39,034 bases of DNA from contig JAIRVH010000125.1 in assembly GCA_031253985.1 (NCBI GenBank), positions 1 through 39,034 of the forward strand, given 5' to 3'. Shown one piece after another: positions 7,651-15,597 of this stretch (position 1 is the first letter of the stretch; every line of letters begins with the position of its first letter). The translations under genes and the position numbers were made by a program. The notes below the pieces were generated by a model. That model saw nothing but the letters and a program-made list of their open reading frames with translations. It did no database searches and was not told the DNA's origin. The stretch comes from Sphingobacterium sp. (GTDB lineage Bacteria; Bacteroidota; Bacteroidia; Sphingobacteriales; Sphingobacteriaceae).

Positions 7651-10600
7651 TTATTCAGCGATGGTTTGCTGTACCTTTTCTTTTCTGTTGAAAATATCAT
7701 AAATTATCGGGAACACCAGCAGTGTCAGTATCGTTGCTGAAATAAGCCCGCCAATGATGACGATGGCCAAAGGTTTTTGTGATTCCGAACCTATTCCTGT
7801 CGATAATGCAGCTGGCAATAGACCGATGGAAGCCATCAAAGCGGTCATGACTACAGGGCGTGTCCGAGATTTTACACCTTTGTAGATTGACTGGTCATTC
7901 GGCAGCCCCTCTTTTTTGTTCTGATGGAATTCTGAGATCAGGATAACCCCATTCTGTATACAGATTCCGAACAGCGCAATCATACCTACCCCTGCCGAAA
8001 TTCCGAAATTCATACCTGTTACATGTAAGGCAATAATTCCACCGATTAAGGCAAAGGGAACGTTGGCCAATACGAGTAGCGAATCTTTGATATTTCCGAA
8101 GAGAATAAACAATAGGAAAAAGATGACAATCAAACTGATCGGTACAACTTGTGCTAAACGGTGTGTAGCACGTTGTTGATTTTCAAATTGGCCAGTCCAA
8201 CCAATGGAATATCCCTCCGGGAGCTTGATTTTGCTGACTTTTTGTTGCGCTTCTGCAATGGTACTTCCCAGGTCGCGGTCACGGATGGAAAATTTGATAC
8301 CGATATAGCGTTTGATGTTGTCGCGGTAGATAAAAGCGGCGCCATTGTCTTTTTCAATCGTAGCGATACTTTTCAATGGAATTAATGTGCCATCACCACA
8401 GGGTACCATCAGCTGCGCAATATCTTTCTCTGTTTTCCGATATTCCGGTGCATAGCGCAGACGAATGTTGAATTTGCGTTCGCCATCGTATAAAATGGAA
8501 GCTGTCTTTCCGCCAAATGCCATTTCCAATACCGCCTGCGCATCAGCTGGTAGCACGTTGAATGCAGCCATACGGGTCCGATCCAAAACTACACTAACTT
8601 CTGGCTGGCCGATATTTAAGATAATACCAGGTTCTTTAATACCTTGGATACCCTTCACCTGTGCATATACTTCTTTTGCGAGACGGTCTAAGGTTGCGAG
8701 GTTGTCACCAAAAATCTTAATGCCATTTTCGGCTTTGAATCCTGCAACCGCTTCGGCAACGTTATCTGAAATAGGCTGTGAATAGTTATAGGTGATCCCT
8801 TGAAATTGCTTGAGTTTATGGTCCATCTCTTCGATCAGCTGATCCATGGTAATTTTACGCGTCCATTCCTCTTTCGGTTTTAGGGCTACGGCAAACTGAA
8901 CAAAACCAAAGCCATTAGGGTCGGTACCGTCGTTGCTCCTTCCAGTCTGGGAGAGCACACCGGTGACCTCAGGGAAGGTTTCCAAGGTACTTTTTAACAG
9001 CTTGGTTGTTTTAACCGATTCACGCAAAGATGTACTCATAGGCATCTCGGCAGTAACCCAAAGAGATCCTTCGTTTAAGGTCGGTAAAAATTCTGTTCCT
9101 AAAAATTTTGCAGAAAACAAGACGGCAGCCAATAGAGTAATCGCGACGATCATACTTAGACGCTTGTTTCTGAATGTAAATCCAAAACCCTTGGCGACAA
9201 TTCGATTCCAGAATTCGACAAATGGATTGTGCCGTTCTTTCACATTTTTATTGAGCAGAATATGCGATAAGGCCGGAACAAGCGTCAATGTAAACAGTAA
9301 TGCGCCTAATAATGCAAAACCAAGGGTAAAGGCGAGCGGCGAAAACATTTTGCCTTCTACCTTCTGGAAGGAGAAGATAGGAATCAATGAGGTAATGATA
9401 ATCAGTTTGGAAAAAAAGATGGCTTTTCCCAATCCCGTTCCTGTTTGTTTGATCCAGCCTGCTTTGGCCATTTTATTGAATTTCTCCATACCAAGCTTGT
9501 GAGCCTGATGGTCCAGCATAACGAATATCCCTTCCACCATGACGACGGCACCGTCGATGATAATACCAAAGTCTACTGCGCCTAAAGAAAGCAAGTTGGC
9601 ACTCATGCCAGCCAGTTTAAGGCATAGAAAGGCAAAAAGTAAGGCGAGTGGTATGATAATGGAAACGATAACCGTGGTGCGCCAGTCTGCCATAAAGAGC
9701 AGTACCATCAAGGTGACAAGCACGATGCCTTCGATCAAGTTATGCATAACGGTATGTGTCGTGAAATCCATGAGGTTGTCACGGTCATAGAAGGTTTGCA
9801 TCTTGACGTCTTTGGGAAGGATTTTGTTGTTAAGCTCTTCTATTTTCGCTTTTACTGCTGTCAAAACCTCTCTTGGGTTTTCACCTTTGCGCATCACGAT
9901 GGTTCCTGCTACCACATCATCATTTTTACCAAAGCCAGCTTGGCCCACACGAGGCATCGCGCTTTCCCTTACTTCGGCCACATTTTTAACAAACACAGGA
10001 TTTCCCTTTTGATTAATTACGGTGATGTTTTCGATATCATTGATCGAGTTGACCAAACCAATACCGCGTACAACATAAGACTGACCGCTTTTTTCGATAA
10101 CATCGCCACCGACATTCAGGTTACTTTTGCTGACTGCATCAAATACCTGCAAAGGAGTCAGGTTAAATTTATCGAGTTTTATAGGGTCTGTGCTGATTTC
10201 ATAGACTAAATCCTGCCCGCCAAAAACATTAATATCGGCCACACCGGGGACACCCCGGAGCGCCCGGTCAATAACCCATGTCTGCAAAGTAAGGAGGTCG
10301 CGTGAATTGCGTTGATCGCTATGCAATGTATACCGGAAGATTTCTCCTGTAGGTCCATAAGGGGGCTGTACTTCAGGATCGACATTGTCGGGCAGGCTCA
10401 CCGACCGCATGAGGTTGTTGACCTGATTGCGGGCAAAGGTGTCGTCTACACCATCATCAAAGATGATTTTGACGATGGAGAGGCCAAACATTGTCGTGCT
10501 CCGTATACTCGTTTTCTTTTGGACCGGACTCATGCCCAACTCAATAGGTGTAGTTACAAAACGCTCGACTTCTTCTGCGCTCCTCCCATTCCATTGGGTA

Positions 10601-10758
10601 ATGATGGTTATTTGTGTATTGGTCACATCCGGAAATGCCTCAATGGGCATGCTTTTAAAGCTAATGAAACCAGAAATAGCCAAAATACCGACCCAAATAA
10701 AGGTGAATGCTTTATTTTTTATGGAAAAGGCAATGATATTTTTAATGAATTTGTTCAT
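7651..10758 (-). CDS. CzcA-type heavy-metal efflux RND pump
   Basis: 1035-aa inner-membrane proton/metal antiporter of the HME-RND family and the motor of a tripartite pump. It has the usual length, an N-terminal helix, two large periplasmic loops, and helix blocks near residues 340-540 and 860-1020. Helix 4 reads DFGIIIDGAVVMVEG, placing Asp396, Asp402 and Glu409 at the spacing of the proton-relay residues Asp402, Asp408 and Glu415 known in CzcA. That favours divalent cations (Zn, Co, Cd, Ni) over Cu/Ag, but the ion is inference. Last gene of the set: 21 bases after the adaptor gene, terminator at 7567-7602. Confidence 0.95.
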   Translation of the reverse strand: MNKFIKNIIAFSIKNKAFTFIWVGILAISGFISFKSMPIEAFPDVTNTQITIITQWNGRSAEEVERFVTTPIELGMSPVQKKTSIRSTTMFGLSIVKIIFDDGVDDTFARNQVNNLMRSVSLPDNVDPEVQPPYGPTGEIFRYTLHSDQRNSRDLLTLQTWVIDRALRGVPGVADINVFGGQDLVYEISTDPIKLDKFNLTPLQVFDAVSKSNLNVGGDVIEKSGQSYVVRGIGLVNSINDIENITVINQKGNPVFVKNVAEVRESAMPRVGQAGFGKNDDVVAGTIVMRKGENPREVLTAVKAKIEELNNKILPKDVKMQTFYDRDNLMDFTTHTVMHNLIEGIVLVTLMVLLFMADWRTTVIVSIIIPLALLFAFLCLKLAGMSANLLSLGAVDFGIIIDGAVVMVEGIFVMLDHQAHKLGMEKFNKMAKAGWIKQTGTGLGKAIFFSKLIIITSLIPIFSFQKVEGKMFSPLAFTLGFALLGALLFTLTLVPALSHILLNKNVKERHNPFVEFWNRIVAKGFGFTFRNKRLSMIVAITLLAAVLFSAKFLGTEFLPTLNEGSLWVTAEMPMSTSLRESVKTTKLLKSTLETFPEVTGVLSQTGRSNDGTDPNGFGFVQFAVALKPKEEWTRKITMDQLIEEMDHKLKQFQGITYNYSQPISDNVAEAVAGFKAENGIKIFGDNLATLDRLAKEVYAQVKGIQGIKEPGIILNIGQPEVSVVLDRTRMAAFNVLPADAQAVLEMAFGGKTASILYDGERKFNIRLRYAPEYRKTEKDIAQLMVPCGDGTLIPLKSIATIEKDNGAAFIYRDNIKRYIGIKFSIRDRDLGSTIAEAQQKVSKIKLPEGYSIGWTGQFENQQRATHRLAQVVPISLIVIFFLLFILFGNIKDSLLVLANVPFALIGGIIALHVTGMNFGISAGVGMIALFGICIQNGVILISEFHQNKKEGLPNDQSIYKGVKSRTRPVVMTALMASIGLLPAALSTGIGSESQKPLAIVIIGGLISATILTLLVFPIIYDIFNRKEKVQQTIAE

Positions 10759-10779
10759 TCGTGTAAATGCTAAGACAGA

Positions 10780-11871
10780 TTAATTATTCAGTGCTCTGTA
10801 GATCAAAAGCTTATTGTTGACAACAACTTTTTCGCCTTCCTGTAGTCCCGTAGCCATATAGGTTGTCCCTTCGTTTTGTTTGATCGGCTGTATTTCGCGG
10901 ATCTTAATATCATTTTGTGATTTATAGATCAATACAAAATATTTGTTTTGGTCGAAGATGACCGCATCTGAAGGCACTGCCAGCGCCTGTGTATTGGATT
11001 GGTGCAGCACTTTAATGGTTGCCTTGCTATCGGGAATGAGTAAGCCATCCTTATTATCTAGTACCACACGGGCCTGCATTGAATTGGTCTGCGGATCGAT
11101 AATCTTAAAGATTTTATCGATACGGCCCTGGAATTTTTTGTCCGGGTAGCTCAATGTCGACACGATAGCGGGCATGCCCATGCTAATTTTGTCGATATCC
11201 GTTTCGTTAACGTTAAGAATCGCCCATACATCTTTTGTATTGGCTACATCAAAGATATTGTCGCTGCGGTCGCTACGCAATTGCATGTCCTTATTAATAT
11301 TTTTTTGGACGATGTAGCCATCGATTGGAGATACAACCGAATAAATATTGCCTGTGCGGACATTGTAGATCTGACTTACGGCTTCTGAGCGACGTAGCTG
11401 CTCTTTGGCTTTGGTTAACTGTCCTTTTGCTTCCAGCATGTCTTTATCTGTACTCAGTTTGCCATTGTACATGTCTTCCGCTACCCGGTAGTTTTTTTCA
11501 GCAAGTAATACATCGGTTTTGGCATCCGAAAGATCTTTCTGTATGCCCGCGACTTCCGTACTCCTGATCGTGGCCAGTACCTGACCTTTATGTACATAAT
11601 CACCCAGCGAGACATTAACAGATACTACATTCCCCCCAACAAGTGGAAAAATATCGATGTAATTGTTCTGATCGGCAGATATTTTGCCGAAGAAGTTGAG
11701 TTCTTCGGTCACATTTTCTTTTTTTACCGTTGCAAAACTGGTCGACTTAAGCATTGTCTCACTAATTTCGAAACCTTTGACAATGGCTGCATTGTCTGCT
11801 GCTTTGTGATTTTGGCAAGAGTAGAATGACACTACTGCCACAGTGGCTATGATAAGTTTTTTAGTTGGCAT
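10780..11871 (-). CDS. RND efflux periplasmic adaptor (membrane fusion) lipoprotein
   Basis: 363-aa adaptor bridging the RND pump and the TolC channel. A signal peptide ends in a lipobox-like SFYSC, so Cys19 is probably lipidated. The order is typical: beta-barrel/lipoyl half (GGNVVSVNVSLGDYVHKGQV, about 79-98), alpha-helical hairpin (about 105-160), second lipoyl half (VVSPIDGYIVQKNINKDMQL, about 178-197), then beta-barrel and membrane-proximal domains. No histidine- or methionine-rich metal-binding tail is seen. The gene overlaps the tolC stop by 11 bases and precedes the pump gene by 21, so the three are one operon. Confidence 0.94.
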   Translation of the reverse strand: MPTKKLIIATVAVVSFYSCQNHKAADNAAIVKGFEISETMLKSTSFATVKKENVTEELNFFGKISADQNNYIDIFPLVGGNVVSVNVSLGDYVHKGQVLATIRSTEVAGIQKDLSDAKTDVLLAEKNYRVAEDMYNGKLSTDKDMLEAKGQLTKAKEQLRRSEAVSQIYNVRTGNIYSVVSPIDGYIVQKNINKDMQLRSDRSDNIFDVANTKDVWAILNVNETDIDKISMGMPAIVSTLSYPDKKFQGRIDKIFKIIDPQTNSMQARVVLDNKDGLLIPDSKATIKVLHQSNTQALAVPSDAVIFDQNKYFVLIYKSQNDIKIREIQPIKQNEGTTYMATGLQEGEKVVVNNKLLIYRALNN

Positions 11872-13195
11872 GAGTTGAATTGAATATAGAAGTTTGAGCC
11901 AGATAGTTTAATTGTTCGGCATTGAGAATAATTTCCTTTTTCATATCGTAAAGCTTGAGAATAGATATGCGGTAGCTGTCCATAAAATCAGTGAATTCAA
12001 CCAAAGAGATATTCCCTTTTTTGAAATTGTTGAATACGCCGTCGTAGACCAGGGCAATATCGTGTAGGTCGTCCGGTGTAATGGTAAAGTACTGTTTATA
12101 TTGATTTTCCCAGGACTGATAGTTGGAACGTATCTGTGATTCCAGTAACTGCCGTTGGACTTCAATATTTTTCTTTGCTTCCTCTTCGGCGTATTTCGCT
12201 TTGATCACATTTCCTTTGTTTTGTTTCCACAAGGGAATCGGAATGGCGGCTGTGACATTGAGCTCGTTGCGGAATACACCTCCATTCTGGCTGTAGGAAA
12301 GGCCAAGGTTAATATCGGGTGTATTTAAAGACTGTTGCCATTTGGTAAATAACTGAGCGTTTTCTGAGGTCTTTAAGGCAAATTGATAATCGGCATTGTT
12401 TTCCAGGGCCAATTGGTAGATTTTATCCAAAGGCATAGTCGGTTTTACGGCAAGTTCCTGATCTGCTTCTTGGTCTGTTAACCTGGGAAGCACATCTTCC
12501 TGGCTGGAAATAAGCACACGTAATTGCTGCTGTAGATTAATGCTATTATTGATCGCCGTCGTTTTTTCGTTGTTAAGATCGATGGCCATTGTTTGCAGAC
12601 GGACCTGATCTTTCAAAGAAACGTTCCCCTTTTTTCCCTGTTCTTTATAAGCATTAAGCAGACTGTTGAGATAATCCAGCTGAATTTTGATGTCGGCCAA
12701 CTTGTGCTGTTCAAAGTAAAGGGAGTAAAAGGTTGTACGAAGCTGCGCACGGAGACTGGCAAGCAACTGGCTAAATTGCAGCTTCGCCAGTTCAACATTT
12801 GATTTGGCAAATTCTACTTCATTTTTCTTTTTTCCACCGAGATAAATCAATTGGGATACGCTCGCTTCCTTAGATTGTCCAACATGAAATGCCTTTTTGT
12901 TCTGCGGATCATAAGCATTGACAGACATTTCCAGCTGTGGAAGATCCCAGATTCGGGCTTGTATCACATCTGCCTGAGCTTGACTGATATCATATTGCTG
13001 AGCGAGTAGTGAAAGGTTATTCTTTATAAATGCTTCTTCGCATTCTTGGAGGGTCATCTGCTGTCCGGAGATGTCACTTTGCTTTTTTCCAAGTGTGCTT
13101 TCATGAATATTCACATAATCTGTTTTTGACGGTTTTTGCTGCGCAAAAGCCATACTATTGAAAAGCAATAAAAATATTAAAGGTTTCTTTGTCAT
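11861..13195 (-). CDS. TolC-family outer-membrane efflux protein
   Basis: 444-aa outer-membrane channel of the TolC/CusC type. A signal peptide (FLLLFNSMAFAQQ) is followed by two helical-hairpin repeats; LTLQECEEAFIKNNLSLLAQQYDI-type and LDKIYQLALENNADYQFAL segments mark the two halves. ATG at 13195 is used; a TTG at 13204 adds only three residues. First gene of the pump operon (tolC, adaptor, RND). A phased CTTAA array and a -7-like TATTTTG (13216-13222) lie just upstream, fitting control by the two-component system encoded immediately before it on the same strand. Confidence 0.93.
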   Translation of the reverse strand: MTKKPLIFLLLFNSMAFAQQKPSKTDYVNIHESTLGKKQSDISGQQMTLQECEEAFIKNNLSLLAQQYDISQAQADVIQARIWDLPQLEMSVNAYDPQNKKAFHVGQSKEASVSQLIYLGGKKKNEVEFAKSNVELAKLQFSQLLASLRAQLRTTFYSLYFEQHKLADIKIQLDYLNSLLNAYKEQGKKGNVSLKDQVRLQTMAIDLNNEKTTAINNSINLQQQLRVLISSQEDVLPRLTDQEADQELAVKPTMPLDKIYQLALENNADYQFALKTSENAQLFTKWQQSLNTPDINLGLSYSQNGGVFRNELNVTAAIPIPLWKQNKGNVIKAKYAEEEAKKNIEVQRQLLESQIRSNYQSWENQYKQYFTITPDDLHDIALVYDGVFNNFKKGNISLVEFTDFMDSYRISILKLYDMKKEIILNAEQLNYLAQTSIFNSTHAN

Positions 13196-13215
13196 GTATA
13201 TCAAAACTTATGTAA

Positions 13216-13342
13216 CAAAATAACTGGTCGAATATTAAAAGCCCCTTAATAAATGCTTAAAAAAAGCTTAAAATTAGCATGTTTTTCAGGTAGGTAAGAT
13301 GCTTAATGCGTCGGTTTGTATATGTATATGCTTGTTGCTTAA
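13216..13342 (-). promoter_or_regulatory. CTTAA repeat array and promoter ahead of tolC operon
   Basis: Three CTTAA direct repeats start at 13245, 13256 and 13267, an exact 11-bp period. Two more, both within GCTTAA, start at 13302 and 13338. A -7-like TATTTTG (minus strand, 13222-13216) lies about 22 bases downstream of the nearest repeat. OmpR-family regulators bind direct half-sites about one helical turn apart, so this is a good candidate operator for the response regulator at 14752-15438. The array lies in the sensor kinase/tolC gap. Binding is inferred. Confidence 0.55.
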
Positions 13343-13375
13343 TGGTTTCCGTTTAATTTGGAGCGGTTTTTGCAA

Positions 13376-14755
13376 TTAAGCTTTTTGGCTGCGAAACAAT
13401 TTAAATACTAATACAAAAGTATGTGTAGATTGTTTTAGATCAGCTTGATATTCAATTGTTGCTTGATGGGATTGCATGATCCGCTGTACAATCCTTAACC
13501 CCAATCCTGATCCTGTCGTTTCGTTTGCATTTTCACCGCGGCTGAATGCATCGAAAATTCGCTTTTGATCAATTGTGCTCAGGGCTGGACCGGTATTGCT
13601 GACCAGTACTTTAAGCTCGCGCTCGGATTCCAGGATCATCACTTTAACCTCCCTATTATAAGAATAGAGTGCCGCATTTTTAAATAAGTTTACGAAAGCG
13701 ATTTCAATCAATTGGGAAGAACAGAAAATACTGAGTTTGGGATCTTCGATTCCGCCAATTGAAAAATCCAGTTGCAGGTCAGGAAACACCTTGGCTACTT
13801 TTTCATAAGCCATAAAGATAATTTCATCGATCCTCTCCTCTTTATAAGTCATTTTCAATCGTTCTGAGTCGAATTTTGAAAGTAACATCAGCGAATCAGT
13901 TACCTCTGAAAGATGCAAGGTTTCCTTGGATATATTACGGAGTACCTGCTTTACTTCTTCACTCAGCTGATTTTGATGATAAAGGTTCTCCAATTGGAAG
14001 GACATTCGGGCAAGTGGTGTCCGTAATTCGTGTGAAGCGCTGGAATTAAATTCTTTCTGTGATTCGAAAGCAGTCGAAAGCCGCAACAACATCGTGTTAA
14101 ATGCGCGGGTTAGTACAGCAATCTCATCAGTATGACCAGTATACTCGACAGGTTTGGTCAGCTTGCTGACATTAATCTGGGTGATATTATCTTTTAATTT
14201 GTCGAGCGGAACCAACAGGCGCTGAATGAGGTTATAACTGAATATCCAGACCAAAACAGCACTTAGCACAAATAATATCGTTAGGACGAGCGCTAGATGG
14301 TCCATTTTTTCATTTCCAGAATAATCCTGCGCTTTTACGATAATATAATAAGGTGAGCCATTGATGCGGTAATATTTGGCGAGTGTTTCATATTGGTCCT
14401 GATTGTAGAAAATCTGCTTTTCCTGAGTAAGCCGGTTGATAATCGAGGCATTCCAGGTAATGGTTTGATCTTTTACCGTGCTGAACACCAGTTTTTTATT
14501 TTGGTCTAAAATGATGATATCTTCATAGAAAAGTCCATCTTCGTCATCGTGAAAATAGTTTTTGTAAGATTGCCGGTTGAAATAAGGATTACTGGCAATA
14601 TAATGAGAAATATTGTCTAATTTATCAATCAGCCGCTGGCGAAATTGATCTTTGCGGAAATCGAAACTAGCATAATAGATAATTAACATCGCAATACCGA
14701 ATAGAACGGAGAATGCAATGCTAAAGCTAATCGCTATTTTCTTCTTTAAATTCAT
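13376..14755 (-). CDS. HAMP sensor histidine kinase (CusS-like)
   Basis: 459-aa membrane sensor kinase. Transmembrane helices at about residues 8-28 and 155-175 enclose a periplasmic sensor of about 125 residues. Then come a HAMP domain (about 178-230), the phosphoacceptor box SASHELRTPLARM with His242, the N-box (AFVNLFKNAALYS), and ATP-binding motifs VSNTGPALST and GSGLGLRIV. Its start overlaps the regulator's stop as ATGA, so the pair is co-translated. Adjacent to a CzcA-type pump, it most likely senses periplasmic metal; no obvious metal-ligand cluster is visible in the sensor, so the ion is unknown. Confidence 0.94.
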   Translation of the reverse strand: MNLKKKIAISFSIAFSVLFGIAMLIIYYASFDFRKDQFRQRLIDKLDNISHYIASNPYFNRQSYKNYFHDDEDGLFYEDIIILDQNKKLVFSTVKDQTITWNASIINRLTQEKQIFYNQDQYETLAKYYRINGSPYYIIVKAQDYSGNEKMDHLALVLTILFVLSAVLVWIFSYNLIQRLLVPLDKLKDNITQINVSKLTKPVEYTGHTDEIAVLTRAFNTMLLRLSTAFESQKEFNSSASHELRTPLARMSFQLENLYHQNQLSEEVKQVLRNISKETLHLSEVTDSLMLLSKFDSERLKMTYKEERIDEIIFMAYEKVAKVFPDLQLDFSIGGIEDPKLSIFCSSQLIEIAFVNLFKNAALYSYNREVKVMILESERELKVLVSNTGPALSTIDQKRIFDAFSRGENANETTGSGLGLRIVQRIMQSHQATIEYQADLKQSTHTFVLVFKLFRSQKA

Positions 14756-15438
14756 TTTTCAGCCGATAGATAATAGCCAAATCCGGGCCTGGTATGAATG
14801 AGTTTATTTTCAAAGTTTTTATCAATTTTCTTTCGCAAAAAGTTGATGTAAACCTCAATGGTATTCTGTGTCGTTTGAAATTGATTTTGCCATACTTCCT
14901 CTGAAATATGCTGTTTGGATAAGGTCCGTCCATTTGCCTGCGCAAGGATCAGCAATAGCTGAAATTCCTTTTGAGTGAGACTAATTTCCTCGTCGGCGCG
15001 AAATACGCGGGCCTCGTCGGGATAAATAACCAGGTCATCTATTGTTAAGGTTTTTATACTATTGTTTTCATTGTGTTGCTGTCGACGCAACAGGGAAAAG
15101 ATGCGCATCAGTAATTCATCTAAGACGAAAGGTTTGACGAGATAATCGTCTGCTGCGCGGAGAAAAGCTTCTTTTTTGTCGTCTATGTCGTCATAAGCCG
15201 AAAGAATAATAATGGGCGTAAAGGCATCGTGGCTTCTTATCTTTTTACAGATCTCCAGTCCATTGATTTTGGGTACATTGATGTCCAGTAGATAGAAACC
15301 ATATTTTTTTTGGTGTGTTTTCGCCAAAAACTCAATACCATCGAATGCCTGATCACAAGAAAATCCCTGGCTTAATAGAAAAGACCGGATCTCCTTAGAG
15401 AGCACCTTGTCGTCTTCGAGCAGCAAAATATCCACCAT
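14752..15438 (-). CDS. OmpR-family response regulator (CusR-like)
   Basis: 228-aa DNA-binding response regulator. The receiver domain (1-115) has acidic pocket LLLEDD, phosphoacceptor Asp52 (YLLDINVPKING) and Lys102 (DDYLVKPF). The C-terminal winged helix (about 130-225) contains SLTQKEFQLLLILAQANG and TIEVYINFLRKKID, typical of OmpR/PhoB. It leads the whole minus-strand block: regulator, kinase, tolC, adaptor, RND pump. A promoter is visible at 15461-15492. Its likely target is the CTTAA array at 13245-13342. Confidence 0.94.
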   Translation of the reverse strand: MVDILLLEDDKVLSKEIRSFLLSQGFSCDQAFDGIEFLAKTHQKKYGFYLLDINVPKINGLEICKKIRSHDAFTPIIILSAYDDIDDKKEAFLRAADDYLVKPFVLDELLMRIFSLLRRQQHNENNSIKTLTIDDLVIYPDEARVFRADEEISLTQKEFQLLLILAQANGRTLSKQHISEEVWQNQFQTTQNTIEVYINFLRKKIDKNFENKLIHTRPGFGYYLSAEK

Positions 15439-15460
15439 AGTTGTCTGTATTGTCTTTTCG

Positions 15461-15492
15461 TAAAAATAAGTAAATTTTTGTCATCCTATCAA
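15461..15492 (-). promoter_or_regulatory. Candidate promoter of the two-component genes
   Basis: On the minus strand TTG (15492-15490), 21 bases, then TATTTTTA (15468-15461), one mismatch from the Bacteroidota -7 consensus TAnnTTTG. The regulator's ATG follows 22 bases downstream. Confidence 0.5.
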
Positions 15493-15597
15493 GTAGATAT
15501 TTTCTTAGGGCTAAATTTAGTAACATAAGATTTACATGAAGAAATATGAAACAAAAAGAAATCTAAGTAGATTCAAATCGAAATTATAAATAAGTTT

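Noticed and set aside
9539..10773. Several plus-strand frames of 69-155 codons antisense to the RND pump gene
   Set aside because: They mirror the codon pattern of the pump gene, carry no family motifs and have no promoter or start context.
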